Assembly: GCF_011299095.1 (NCBI RefSeq)
Contig: NZ_CP049889.1
Coordinates: 1,840,501 to 1,904,500 of the forward strand
Origin: Jeotgalibaca porci
Lineage (GTDB): Bacteria > Bacillota > Bacilli > Lactobacillales > Aerococcaceae
Direction: 5' to 3'
Length of the DNA stretch: 64,000 nucleotides
Program-made: the position numbers and the translations under genes
Part shown: piece by piece, positions 37,541 to 46,611 of the stretch
Position numbering within the stretch: the stretch's first letter is position 1
How the letters are laid out: each line of letters begins with the position of its first letter
The notes under the pieces: model-generated
Seen by the model: the letters and a program-made list of their open reading frames with translations, nothing else
Told to the model about the DNA's origin: nothing
The model's database searches: none

Positions 37541-38025
37541 ACGCTACAAAAAAAGACCACACATTTTTACATGCATGGTCTAAAATACTTTGTTTTTTAC
37601 CTGTCTACTTGACAGGGGGCAGTTCAATATTACTTCGCCCCTCGCGATGTTCATCATTGGAATGTCGATGATACGAATCAATATCGGTGATGCATTTAAA
37701 GATATGCGGTTGTTGGCATTTGCAGTCTTTCGTATGCTCATTATTCCTGCCGCAATGTGGTTTGTTTTACGCCCGATTATTACGAACCCGTTGATTCTTG
37801 GCGTTCTCATTACAATAGCGGGTATGCCGGGACCTGCGATGGCGGTCACTTTAGCGACCTTATATGATGGAAATACCGGAATGGCGACGCGCTATGTTTT
37901 TATTTCCACCATTATATCTGTCCTTACAATTCCACTTTTAAGCCTGTTATTCGGTTAGAGCTGTGTTAAAATATGAAGATAGTTGTATTAAAGAAGTACA
38001 ATTAGTAATTAAAGGAGATTAGAAG

Positions 38026-39840
38026 ATGGAGAAACAAGAACTAAAAAAACGTTCAGAAGTACCAGTAGAATTAACGTGGGATTTAGAAGTCCTTTTCGCA
38101 ACCCGCGCTGAATATGAAACAGCACTAACAAAAATGGAAGCTGACGTAGCAGAATTTGCGGAGACATTTACAGGTGCTTTAAATAATGCGGAAGTAATCG
38201 TTGAAGCAATCAAAGCCTATGAAGCGATTCAAACGCAAGTGTCTGTTCTTTATCATTATGCGAATCTACCGGCAGCGACGGACTTAACCAATGCGGACTA
38301 TACGCAAATGGCCGGCCAATTCGATAACAAGATGGCAACTGTTTCGGCAACACTGTCATTTTTTGATTCTGAATTGACTCAAGTCCCTGAAGAAATTCTA
38401 GATGCAGTAGTGGAAATAGAGCCGCTTTATGCTTCTTTTATTCGTCACACAAAAGCCGATAAGCATATTCAATTGACTCCGGAAGTTGAAAAAGCATTGG
38501 CGCAACTTTCACCAACCTTATATGCACCCGAAAGTATTTATGATCAAGCTAAACTAGCGGATATGGACTTTGGAACTTTTACAGTTGATGGAGAAGATTA
38601 TCCACTGAGCTTTGTCCTTTACGAAGATTTCTATATGTATCATACGGATACAGCGATTCGTCGTGCAGCGTTTGACGCTTTTTCTAAAGTGTTGAAGCAA
38701 TACGAAAACGTGATTGCACAAGCGTACTATTCAAAGGTACAAACAGAAAAAACATTGGCTACGATGCGTGGTTTTGATTCTATTTTCGATTACTTACTTT
38801 ATAATCAAGAAGTGGATCAAGATTTGTATAACCGTCAAATCGACGTTATTATGTCTGATTTAGCGCCTGTTATGCGTAAATACATCACGCATTTGAAAGA
38901 AGTACAAGGTCTGGACAAAGTAACGTATGCAGACTTGAAGATTGACTTAGATCCTGAGTACTCACCAAAAGTAACCATTGAAGATTCACAAAAAATGGTA
39001 GCAGATGCTGTTTCTATTTTAGGGGAAGAATATACGGAAATGATTATGCGCGCCTATCCGGAACGTTGGGTAGATTTTGCTCAAAATACAGGGAAGTCAA
39101 CCGGCGGATTCTGTACATCTGTATCTGCCAATAAAGCACATCCGTATATTTTAATGTCTTGGACGAACCACTTGAGTAACGTTTATACGCTTATTCATGA
39201 ATTTGGTCATGCAGGACAAGGGATTATGTCATCTGACCATAATGCTGTAGTGGGCGACAACCCATCATTATATTTGATTGAAGGACCTTCAACATTCAAT
39301 GAATTGTTGCTAACAGATTCCTTAACGCGCAAAACAGATGATCCACGTATGGAACGTTTTGCTTTAACGAAAATGATGTCGGATACGTACTTCCATAACT
39401 TTGTAACGCATTTATTGGAAGCCGCTTACCAACGTGAAGTCTACAAATTGGTAGATGCAGGTCTCGGCTTTGACGCACAAAAATTGAGTGAATTAAAACG
39501 TAACGTTCTGGAAACATTCTGGGGAGATGCAGTTGAAATTAACCCGGGTGCTGAATTGACGTGGATGCGTCAACCGCATTACTACATGGGACTTTATCCT
39601 TATACATATTCTGCAGGGCTAACAATTGCGACTCAAGCATTCTTGAAAGTAAAAGAAGAAGGGCAGCCAGCCGTTGAGCGTTGGTTAGAGTTCCTGAAAA
39701 CAGGAGACACGTACATTCCAGCAGAAGCAGCTGCAATTGCAGGTGTTGATATTACGACTGACAAACCATTGAAAGATACAATTGCGTATCTAGACCGTTC
39801 TGTCGACCGTATGATTGCTTTAACAAAAGAATTGAATTAA
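38026..39840 (+). CDS. pepF: Oligoendopeptidase F
   Basis: A 604-residue cytoplasmic M3B zinc metallopeptidase. The zinc motif HEFGH is at residues 391-395, with the third ligand Glu in LIEGPSTFNE about 25 residues on. It cleaves peptides of about 7-17 residues. Length is normal. AAAGGAG precedes the ATG. Single gene followed by a strong terminator; transcription could enter from the IS-disrupted AEC gene upstream. Confidence 0.95.
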   Translation: MEKQELKKRSEVPVELTWDLEVLFATRAEYETALTKMEADVAEFAETFTGALNNAEVIVEAIKAYEAIQTQVSVLYHYANLPAATDLTNADYTQMAGQFDNKMATVSATLSFFDSELTQVPEEILDAVVEIEPLYASFIRHTKADKHIQLTPEVEKALAQLSPTLYAPESIYDQAKLADMDFGTFTVDGEDYPLSFVLYEDFYMYHTDTAIRRAAFDAFSKVLKQYENVIAQAYYSKVQTEKTLATMRGFDSIFDYLLYNQEVDQDLYNRQIDVIMSDLAPVMRKYITHLKEVQGLDKVTYADLKIDLDPEYSPKVTIEDSQKMVADAVSILGEEYTEMIMRAYPERWVDFAQNTGKSTGGFCTSVSANKAHPYILMSWTNHLSNVYTLIHEFGHAGQGIMSSDHNAVVGDNPSLYLIEGPSTFNELLLTDSLTRKTDDPRMERFALTKMMSDTYFHNFVTHLLEAAYQREVYKLVDAGLGFDAQKLSELKRNVLETFWGDAVEINPGAELTWMRQPHYYMGLYPYTYSAGLTIATQAFLKVKEEGQPAVERWLEFLKTGDTYIPAEAAAIAGVDITTDKPLKDTIAYLDRSVDRMIALTKELN

Positions 39841-39843
39841 TCA

Positions 39844-39887
39844 AAAAAACCATTCAGCCCCTACTTTAAGGGGCTGAATGGTTTTTT
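39844..39887. terminator. pepF terminator
   Basis: Perfect 18-bp arms (39844-39861, 39870-39887) with A-run and T-run ends; usable in both directions. Confidence 0.93.
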
Positions 39888-39921
39888 GATATATACGAGC
39901 AACTGCCTCGTAAACGTGCTC

Positions 39922-40021
39922 AAAAAGGCAACCCCGACGTCACTTCGCGAATAATGCTCGGATGGTCTACGACCACCCTCTGCTTATTCACTCCAGTGAT
40001 TCGGGGCTAAACGCCTTTTTT
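39922..40021. repeat. 100-base long imperfect hairpin between convergent genes
   Basis: Five nested co-linear helices: AAAAAGGC/GCCTTTTT (39922-39929, 40013-40020), CCCCGA/TCGGGG (39932-39937, 40001-40006), TCACT/AGTGA (39940-39944, 39995-39999), GAATAA/TTATTC (39949-39954, 39984-39989) and GGATGGTC/GACCACCC (39960-39967, 39971-39978). pepF already has its own terminator, so this may terminate mapP on the minus strand, be a small RNA, or be a miniature repeat element. Confidence 0.75.
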
Positions 40022-40032
40022 CCCACTCTGTT

Positions 40033-40854
40033 TTATTTATATATGACAGCTACACCGTAATGATCAGATACTAAAGGAAGGTTATCACCGTCGAATTTGA
40101 TTTCATACTTCTCTACTTCATAGTCATGATTAGAGAAAACATAGTCAATGCGCAGTGGCACTTCGTTATCTGCCCAGCCATCGATTGCGGGTGGGACCGT
40201 AGCAGAACCGCTTTTAACTTCTGCAGCTTGATAAGCATCGAACCATTTAGAATCAATGATAAAGTCGTAACCTTCATCACGAACATCAGCCGGATTGTTA
40301 ACATCTCCAAGAATAAAAATCGGGCGCTTACTTTCCATTTGTTTGCTGAGTCCTTCTTCCAGACGATTCCACTCTTGTAGGAATGGATTTTCGCCTTCGT
40401 TCTTCCACCAAGAGAGGTGAATCGAAACCAGCGTTTCAGTCGCTGTTTCTACGACCATCGCGAAGCGGGTAAGGATGCTGGTAAAATCATTTTCATTAGA
40501 AAGTTGAATGTGCTGAACCGATTGAATCGGCTGTTTACACAGCACTGCAACACCTTCATCATAAATATCATAGCCTAAATGGCAGGGTACCCATGACCAA
40601 TTGTAATGTACATTTTTTTCAGCCAGTGCTTTGACTAAGAAGTAGGCAAAGTTATTTTCCTTGATGGGAATATCAGCCTGCGTTGCAACATAGCCAAGTG
40701 GCTGAATAACAGCTTCATTAACAGAAAGCTGGTTTACTTCTTGTAATGCAATAGCGTCATAATCACTTTCGATAATGTCCGCTATCAAAGCAGCGTATGC
40801 TGAAGGGTCCTGTGTTTGAACCCAACTATGTGTGTTTAAAGATAATAGTTTCAT
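40033..40854 (-). CDS. mapP: Endonuclease/exonuclease/phosphatase-fold protein, probable maltose 6'-phosphate phosphatase
   Basis: A 273-residue EEP-superfamily hydrolase: LSLNTHSW, catalytic ALQEVNQ, ILGDVNNPAD and the terminal SDHYGVAV with catalytic His. It lies 18 bases downstream of malT on the same strand. In Enterococcus faecalis the malT-mapP pair works this way: MalT imports maltose as its 6'-phosphate and the EEP-type phosphatase MapP dephosphorylates it so maltose phosphorylase can act. The same gene order here supports the assignment. A generic phosphodiesterase is the alternative. AAAGGAG precedes the ATG. Confidence 0.82.
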   Translation of the reverse strand: MKLLSLNTHSWVQTQDPSAYAALIADIIESDYDAIALQEVNQLSVNEAVIQPLGYVATQADIPIKENNFAYFLVKALAEKNVHYNWSWVPCHLGYDIYDEGVAVLCKQPIQSVQHIQLSNENDFTSILTRFAMVVETATETLVSIHLSWWKNEGENPFLQEWNRLEEGLSKQMESKRPIFILGDVNNPADVRDEGYDFIIDSKWFDAYQAAEVKSGSATVPPAIDGWADNEVPLRIDYVFSNHDYEVEKYEIKFDGDNLPLVSDHYGVAVIYK

Positions 40855-40872
40855 ACGCCTCTCCTTTAATTG

Positions 40873-42534
40873 TTATTGCATGATATCAATGATATCAGAT
40901 TTAATGACGTCAGCTTTTGGACCATACACAACTTGGATTCCTTTACCTTTACGGACTACGCCGCTAGCACCAAGTTTTGTCCATTCTTTATCTTCTGCAA
41001 CCTTTGTTTCATCCAGAACAGTTACACGTAGACGTGTCATACATGCATCCACGTCAGTCATGTTTTCTTTACCACCAAAAGCTTCAATAATGTTTAATGC
41101 CAGACGCGCTTCATCCGTTGTAGCATCTGAAGTACTGCCATCAGCTACAGTCGTTGTTTCACCTTCACCGTCGAAGTCAGTGTAGTTACCTAAACGACCT
41201 GGCGTAGCGAATTTGAAGCGTTTGATCATGAAACTTGCAATGAAGTACATAGCTACAGCAAAGGCAGCAGTAATCCAAATGAAGTTCACAACATCTAACC
41301 AAAGACCTGCTTTAAGTGACATTGGAATACGTGTTGCAAATTCCAACACACCGAATGAGTGAACACGTAGGCTAATGATGTCAGCCATTGCAAATGCAAG
41401 ACCTTGAAGCACCGCGTACACACCGTATAGAGCAGGCGCAGCAAACATGAACATGTATTCAAGCGGCTCTGTAACACCTGTTAGGAATACAGCAACAGAA
41501 GCAGATAGGAACATTGATTTGTATTTCGGACGTTTGTCAGCATCGACATTTTTGAACATTGCGAAAGCAAGTCCCATTAAGATACCAGCTGCACCAATCA
41601 TTTGACCAACTTTGAAACGAGCAGGTACGACGGAGTTTAGCAATGTGTCGTATGCACCAGCATCGCCCGCATTGTTTAAGTTAACCAAGTCACTTGCCCA
41701 AGCCAACCAAAGTGGGTCTTGACCAAATACTTGCGAACCAGCTGCAGCACCAGTCATGATTGTGTACGTTCCACCAAGTGGCGTGTAGTTCATCGGAATT
41801 GTTAACATGTGGTGGAGACCAAATGGTAACAACAGACGCTCAAGCGTACCATAAACAAATGGCGCTAAAATTGGAGCAGTATCAGCAGATCCTGCAATCC
41901 AAATACCAAAGTTATTAATACCTGTTTGAACAACAGGCCAGATAACTGCTAAACCAAGAGAAATAACAACAGACCATCCGATAACTACGAATGGTACAAA
42001 ACGTTTACCATTGAAGAAAGAAAGAGCATCTGGTAATTTTCGGAAGTTATAGTATTTATTATATATAACCGCTCCGACAAAACCGGCAATAATACCAACG
42101 AATACTCCCATATTCAGCGCAGGTGCGCCCAATACTGAAGTAAAGTAACCATCGACTAATATTTCTTGTCCAAAGAACGTTTTTGCAGTAGCGCCTTCAG
42201 TTAGAAGCATATCTCCTGTTACGTTAAATAATTTACCAGTGGTACGGTTGATAAGAATAAAAGCGAGTAGAGCAGCAAATGCTCCGCCGGCACGATCTTT
42301 AGCCCATGAACCACCGATTGCGACTGCAAATAAAATATGTAGGTTAACAATGACTGCCCATCCTAAGTCCTCAATAACACCAGCAGTAGTTAATAATAAT
42401 TGCATATCACCGGCAAACATACCGATCATTTTACCAATACTAATCATTAAACCTGCAGCTGGCATAACTGCGATAACGACCATTAAAGCTTTACCGAATT
42501 TTTGCCAAAATTCGAATGAAAATAGTTTTTTCAT
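40873..42534 (-). CDS. malT: Maltose PTS transporter EIICB (MalT)
   Basis: A 553-residue membrane protein of the glucose/maltose PTS class. The EIIC domain (about 1-440) includes MPAAGLMISIGK and LLPFGLHHMLTIPM. The C-terminal EIIB carries the phosphorylatable Cys in DACMTRLRV. No EIIA domain is fused; another EIIA must phosphorylate it. Start ATG at 42534 has GAGGGGAG upstream. Divergent from maltose phosphorylase and next to MalR. Substrate inferred from this context; a glucose-class PTS is the fallback. Confidence 0.9.
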   Translation of the reverse strand: MKKLFSFEFWQKFGKALMVVIAVMPAAGLMISIGKMIGMFAGDMQLLLTTAGVIEDLGWAVIVNLHILFAVAIGGSWAKDRAGGAFAALLAFILINRTTGKLFNVTGDMLLTEGATAKTFFGQEILVDGYFTSVLGAPALNMGVFVGIIAGFVGAVIYNKYYNFRKLPDALSFFNGKRFVPFVVIGWSVVISLGLAVIWPVVQTGINNFGIWIAGSADTAPILAPFVYGTLERLLLPFGLHHMLTIPMNYTPLGGTYTIMTGAAAGSQVFGQDPLWLAWASDLVNLNNAGDAGAYDTLLNSVVPARFKVGQMIGAAGILMGLAFAMFKNVDADKRPKYKSMFLSASVAVFLTGVTEPLEYMFMFAAPALYGVYAVLQGLAFAMADIISLRVHSFGVLEFATRIPMSLKAGLWLDVVNFIWITAAFAVAMYFIASFMIKRFKFATPGRLGNYTDFDGEGETTTVADGSTSDATTDEARLALNIIEAFGGKENMTDVDACMTRLRVTVLDETKVAEDKEWTKLGASGVVRKGKGIQVVYGPKADVIKSDIIDIMQ

Positions 42535-42563
42535 CCTAAAAACTCCCCTCGTATACAAATGGT

Positions 42564-42620
42564 GCAACCGTTTGCGTTACACATGATTGGTAGTATAAAA
42601 TATAAAGTGAAATTTTGCAA
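42564..42620 (-). promoter_or_regulatory. malT promoter with MalR-like operator and cre-like site
   Basis: On the minus strand TTGCAA (42620-42615), 17 bases, TATACT (42597-42592). A LacI-type operator GCAACCGTTTGC lies downstream at 42564-42575. A cre-like sequence at 42615-42630 (14 of 16 consensus positions) covers the -35. Confidence 0.7.
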
Positions 42621-42716
42621 GCGTTTTTCTTTGGAATTAATTTGATTGCCACAAACCTTCTCTGCACGCCAAAATAATTACAAATCCGTAAATTATTTTT
42701 TAAATCAAAATGACAG

Positions 42717-42745
42717 TTGACAGTGCAACCGATTGCACGTAAACT
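42717..42745 (+). promoter_or_regulatory. malP promoter with MalR-like operator in the spacer
   Basis: TTGACA (42717-42722), 17 bases, TAAACT (42740-42745). The spacer is filled by the palindrome GTGCAACCGATTGCAC (42723-42738), whose core GCAANCGNTTGC matches the operator before malT. Confidence 0.72.
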
Positions 42746-42772
42746 GTAGTAGAATTCTTAGATTAGGGGGAA

Positions 42773-45049
42773 ATGATTTTGACTCAACAAATTTTTGGCA
42801 TCCATCCATGGAAAGTAGCAACGACTGAATTAGATAAAGAAAACCGTCGTCTACAAGAAAGTTTAACCAGCTTAGGTAACGGATATATGGGAATGCGTGG
42901 TAACTTCGAAGAAGCTTATTCCGGCGATCATCACCAAGGAACCTATATGGCAGGCGTATGGTACCCGGACAAAACACGTGTTGGCTGGTGGAAAAACGGC
43001 TATCCTGAATATTTTGGAAAAGTAATCAATGCTTTGAACTATATCTACATGCACATTTATGTAGATGGCGAAAAAGTAGATTTGTATACTGATGAATTGA
43101 AGGATTTCGATTTATCACTTGATATGCAAAAAGGATTATTAGAGCGTAGCTTCACAATTGTAAAGAATGGAAAAGATGTTTCTGTTAAATTTACGCGTTT
43201 CCTAAGTATCCAAACAAAAGAATTATGTGCAATCAAAATGGAAGTGACAGCTTCAGAAAAAACAGCGATTCGGGTAGAGAGCGCGTTGGACGGCGACGTT
43301 CGCAACGAAGATTCCAACTACGATGAAATGTTCTGGGAATTTGTAGGAAATTCAGACAACACACTTGTGGTTGAGACGATTCCAAATAACTTCGGTATCG
43401 AGCAATTTAGCGTAGCAGCTGCGATGCACCACAATGCAACGGGATTCGAAAATACTGGGAATACAAAAGATTCTTTCTTCGTATCACAGGTATTTGAAGG
43501 AACAGCAGATAAAGATAACACAATCACTTTAGAAAAATACATTACCTTAACAACAAGCCGTGATTATAAAAAAGAGCAACTAGCTGAAGAAGCGAATGCA
43601 ATTTACAACGCAAATGTTTCCGACCGTTCTTTCGAAGAATTGTTGGCAGCACATGCGGAACTTTGGGCGCAACGTTGGGAATTAGCGGATATCGTAATCG
43701 GTGGCGATGATGAAGCACAACAAGGGATTCGTTTTAACTTATTCCAATTATTCGCAACATACTATGGCGATGATGAGCGTCTGAACATTGGACCAAAAGG
43801 ATTCACAGGTGAGAAATACGGCGGAGCAACTTACTGGGATACAGAAGCGTACGGCGTACCGTTCTACTTGGCTGTTACAGATCCACAAGTAACACGTAAC
43901 CTATTGAAATACCGTCACAACCAATTACCGGGTGCATTCCACAACGCACAACAACAAGGTTTGAAGGGTGCTTTGTACCCAATGGTTACCTTCACAGGTG
44001 TCGAGTGTCATAATGAGTGGGAAATTACGTTTGAAGAAATTCACCGTAACGGTGCAATTGCTTACGCCATTTATAACTATTCAGCGTACACAGGTGACGA
44101 AAGCTACCTGGAAAATGAAGGGTTGGAAGTCTTAAGCGCAATCAGTCGCTTCTGGGCAGACCGTGTTCACTTCTCAAAACGCGAGCAAGCATACATGATG
44201 CATGGCGTAACAGGTCCAAACGAATACGAAAATAACGTAAACAATAACTGGTACACAAACCGTATTGCTGCATGGGTATTGCGTTATACATTAGAAAGTA
44301 TTGCAAAATTCCCAGCGCGCGAAGCTGCTTTAGAAATCACAGAAGACGAAAAAGCGAAATGGCAAGATATTGTTGACCGCATGTACTTCCCATACGACAA
44401 AGAATTAGGTGTATTCGTTCAACACGATACGTTTTTAGATAAAGACTTAATGCCAGTTGAAGATGTACCGGCATCAGACCTACCGTTGAATCAACATTGG
44501 TCATGGGACAAAATTCTACGTTCATGCTTCATCAAACAAGCGGACGTTCTACAAGGGGTTTACTTGTTCAGTGACGAATTCACGTTGGAAGAAAAAGAAC
44601 GTAATTTTGATTTCTACGAACCAATGACAGTTCATGAATCAAGCCTATCTCCATGTATTCACGCGATTTTAGCAGCTGAATTAGGGAAAGAAGAAAAAGC
44701 TGTTGAAATGTACAAACGGACAGCGCGTCTTGACTTGGATAACTACAACAACGATACAGAAGACGGCTTGCACATTACGTCAATGACAGGTAGCTGGTTG
44801 ACAATCGCAGAAGGATTTGCGGGTATGCGTGCTAAAAATGGCTTGCATTTTGCACCATTCTTACCGACTGATTGGGATAACTATGAATTCCACATTAACT
44901 ACCGTGGCCGTTTAATCTTAATTTCGGTTGATGCAGAAGGCGTTCGTTTAGACCTTGTGAAGGGTGACACTCTAACTGTGACACTTTACAATGAGACACA
45001 TGAACTAACAGACTCTGTTCACGTTCCTTTGAATAAAGTAGCTAAATAA
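42773..45049 (+). CDS. malP: Maltose phosphorylase, GH65
   Basis: A 758-residue cytoplasmic enzyme that phosphorolyses maltose to glucose and beta-glucose 1-phosphate. GH65 motifs: [17 protein letters not shown] near the start, and the catalytic Glu in [12 protein letters not shown] (about residue 483), followed by NNNWYTN. Length matches MalP. The ATG at 42773 is only two bases from AGGGGG; the TTG two codons on is better spaced and may be the true start. No beta-phosphoglucomutase gene, usual partner of MalP, is in the window. Confidence 0.94.
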   Translation: MILTQQIFGIHPWKVATTELDKENRRLQESLTSLGNGYMGMRGNFEEAYSGDHHQGTYMAGVWYPDKTRVGWWKNGYPEYFGKVINALNYIYMHIYVDGEKVDLYTDELKDFDLSLDMQKGLLERSFTIVKNGKDVSVKFTRFLSIQTKELCAIKMEVTASEKTAIRVESALDGDVRNEDSNYDEMFWEFVGNSDNTLVVETIPNNFGIEQFSVAAAMHHNATGFENTGNTKDSFFVSQVFEGTADKDNTITLEKYITLTTSRDYKKEQLAEEANAIYNANVSDRSFEELLAAHAELWAQRWELADIVIGGDDEAQQGIRFNLFQLFATYYGDDERLNIGPKGFTGEKYGGATYWDTEAYGVPFYLAVTDPQVTRNLLKYRHNQLPGAFHNAQQQGLKGALYPMVTFTGVECHNEWEITFEEIHRNGAIAYAIYNYSAYTGDESYLENEGLEVLSAISRFWADRVHFSKREQAYMMHGVTGPNEYENNVNNNWYTNRIAAWVLRYTLESIAKFPAREAALEITEDEKAKWQDIVDRMYFPYDKELGVFVQHDTFLDKDLMPVEDVPASDLPLNQHWSWDKILRSCFIKQADVLQGVYLFSDEFTLEEKERNFDFYEPMTVHESSLSPCIHAILAAELGKEEKAVEMYKRTARLDLDNYNNDTEDGLHITSMTGSWLTIAEGFAGMRAKNGLHFAPFLPTDWDNYEFHINYRGRLILISVDAEGVRLDLVKGDTLTVTLYNETHELTDSVHVPLNKVAK

Positions 45050-45066
45050 AAACAGTCATTTTTCAG

Positions 45067-45102
45067 AAGCGTTCGAATGATGCACTTCTCATTCGAACGC
45101 TT
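45067..45102. other. 14-bp perfect inverted repeat between malP and malR
   Basis: Arms 45067-45080 and 45089-45102 (AAGCGTTCGAATGA) with an 8-base loop but no T-run. It could be a weak terminator of malP or an operator for malR; neither is shown by sequence alone. Confidence 0.5.
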
Positions 45103-45148
45103 ACATGGTAATCTTATAGTACTAAAACGAATACTAAGGATAGAGCTT

Positions 45149-46168
45149 ATGACTGTTACGATAAAAGATGTTGCAAAAGAAGCAGGAGTCGCGACTTCAA
45201 CGGTTTCTCGGACCCTAAAAGACAGTCCGTTAATCAGTGAAACGACTAAAATTAAAGTGCGGGCAGCGATGGCGAAGTTAGGTTATACACCTAATTTTGC
45301 TGCTCAAAACCTAGCCAATAAATCGACGCGTACCATCGGGGTAATTCTGCCAGTAGCAACTATGGGAAACCCTGCGCAAAACCCTTTATTTCTTGAAATG
45401 ATTCAAGAGATAGGGGTAGTTTGCAATGAAAAAAAATATATGATTTCGCTTGCGACCGGGAAAACACTAGATGAATTGAAAGACAGTGTACGGTTGATGC
45501 ATCAACGTAAATTAGTTGATGGATTTATACTCTTGTATTCGGAAGCGAACGATCCAATCCGGAAGTTCTTGCATGAAGGAAAGATTCCTTATGTCCTCGT
45601 AGGGAAGCCGGATATTTATGAAAATGAGACCCTCTATATCGATAACGATAACCGCTTAACAGGGAAAAATGCGACAGAATGGTTACTTCAAAATGGCCAT
45701 ACCCAAATTGGTTATATTGGATTAACGCCTTCCCAATTAGTGGACAAGTTACGCTATGAAGGGTATCGGGACGCACTTTTGGAAGCTGATTTAGAAGTTT
45801 TTCCAGAATTATCGTTTGAAACTTCAGCAGATTTCGAAGGATTTCAAACGTTTATAACGGAGAATAAACCAACAGGCTTAGTTGTTGCAGACGATCGTCT
45901 TGCATTGCAGGTCCGTGAATATTTACAACAACAACACTTACGTGTACCGGAAGATATATCGTTAATCAGTTTTAATAATTCCGTTTTCGCCACGTTGTCA
46001 CATCCATTTTTGACGACTGTTGATATTCATGTAAAAGAATTAGCGAAGCAGGCAGCAATGCTCATTATTCATTATCTGCAGGAGCCGGAAACGTTGATGT
46101 CAAAGGTAATTGTGCCTCATGAAGTAGTCGAACGTGAAACAGTTAAAAAGATGAATCAAAACGCGTAA
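45149..46168 (+). CDS. malR: LacI-family maltose regulator MalR
   Basis: A 339-residue repressor with an N-terminal LacI helix-turn-helix (TIKDVAKEAGVATSTVSRTL) and hinge, and a periplasmic-binding-like effector domain (TIGVILPVATMGNPAQNPLF). ATG at 45149 is chosen for AAGGA at 45136-45140 and because the domain begins there; the upstream in-frame ATG would add 24 residues encoded by the palindrome. Its likely targets are the two GCAANCGNTTGC operators at 42564-42575 and 42725-42736. Confidence 0.9.
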   Translation: MTVTIKDVAKEAGVATSTVSRTLKDSPLISETTKIKVRAAMAKLGYTPNFAAQNLANKSTRTIGVILPVATMGNPAQNPLFLEMIQEIGVVCNEKKYMISLATGKTLDELKDSVRLMHQRKLVDGFILLYSEANDPIRKFLHEGKIPYVLVGKPDIYENETLYIDNDNRLTGKNATEWLLQNGHTQIGYIGLTPSQLVDKLRYEGYRDALLEADLEVFPELSFETSADFEGFQTFITENKPTGLVVADDRLALQVREYLQQQHLRVPEDISLISFNNSVFATLSHPFLTTVDIHVKELAKQAAMLIIHYLQEPETLMSKVIVPHEVVERETVKKMNQNA

Positions 46169-46191
46169 TGAAATTTATTTGAAAATAATTG

Positions 46192-46220
46192 TTGACAATC
46201 GATTTCGAATTATATAATAT
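46192..46220 (+). promoter_or_regulatory. Promoter of the first arginine T-box operon
   Basis: TTGACA at 46192-46197; the -10 is either TATAAT (46213-46218, 15-base spacer) or TAATAT (46215-46220, 17-base spacer). Confidence 0.6.
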
Positions 46221-46254
46221 ACATTCAACACTAAAAATTGAATAAATAAAAAAT

Positions 46255-46500
46255 CAATGATGAAGAGAGTAAATTGGATTATTTTATTTCAGCGAGACAG
46301 GGTAGAGTGGAAGCCTGTCAATAAAAAACCAGTTGAACCGCACTCCATCGATGAAGATGTGAAACTAAGTAGCTTCTTCCGCAGATCATGCGTTATTACA
46401 ATGAGGTGGATATGCCATGAGCATGTCAACTAGAGTGGTACCGCGGACTTCCTATATATATGAACCCGTCTCTTGCGATTAGCAAGGGGCGTTTTTTTTG
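46255..46500 (+). ncRNA. T-box riboswitch 1, predicted arginine (CGC) specifier
   Basis: T-box sequence AGAGTGGTACCGCGG is at 46432-46446. Stem I features: GAGAGTA (AGUA side of the loop E), AGCGAGA and GTGGAAGCC of the distal loops. The opposite loop-E side reads GAACCGCA, giving GAA-C-CGC-A with specifier CGC (Arg) followed by the expected purine. Terminator: 46467-46476 with 46482-46491, then eight T residues. Uncharged tRNA-Arg should allow read-through into the binding-protein gene. The specifier is my reading and is less certain than the T-box itself. Confidence 0.93.
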
Positions 46501-46611
46501 TACTTAAATTTCTAAAAAGGGGATACCAATGATGATGAAACGACGAAGTAGCTTAGAGAGCAAATAAAAATCCATGCATACTAACAAACATACCCTTAGG
46601 AGGAAATTAAG

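Larger units (their letters stand above)
35919..37626 (+). mobile_element. IS3-family insertion sequence (IS150-like), 1708 bp
   Basis: Ends TGATAAGCTCCC... and ...GGGGGCAGTTCA; the terminal 25 bases match in about 17 positions, including GTAGACA. The flanking duplication is ATA (35916-35918 and 37627-37629). It contains overlapping orfA and orfB with an A6G slippery site. A stem-loop at 35928-35970 sits just inside the left end. Confidence 0.93.
35324..37958 (+). pseudogene. AEC-family (auxin efflux carrier-like) transporter gene split by an IS3-family element
   Basis: The 5' part (35324-35918) and 3' part (37630-37958) flank the insertion. Joining base 35918 to 37630, which removes the element and one ATA copy, restores a 307-codon frame with junction GNITSPLAMFIIGMSM, as in intact AEC carriers of 300-315 residues. 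The unspliced frame instead runs into the element and stops at 35947. AEC proteins export or take up organic anions. The interruption falls late, so at most a truncated 207-residue product is made. No other lesion is visible, so the insertion looks recent. Confidence 0.93.

Noticed and set aside
46255-46500. Histidine (CAC) or proline (CCG) specifier for the T-boxes
   Set aside because: CAC occurs in the first leader only (the second has CAT at that place), and CCG would not leave a purine after the codon; CGC is consistent in both.
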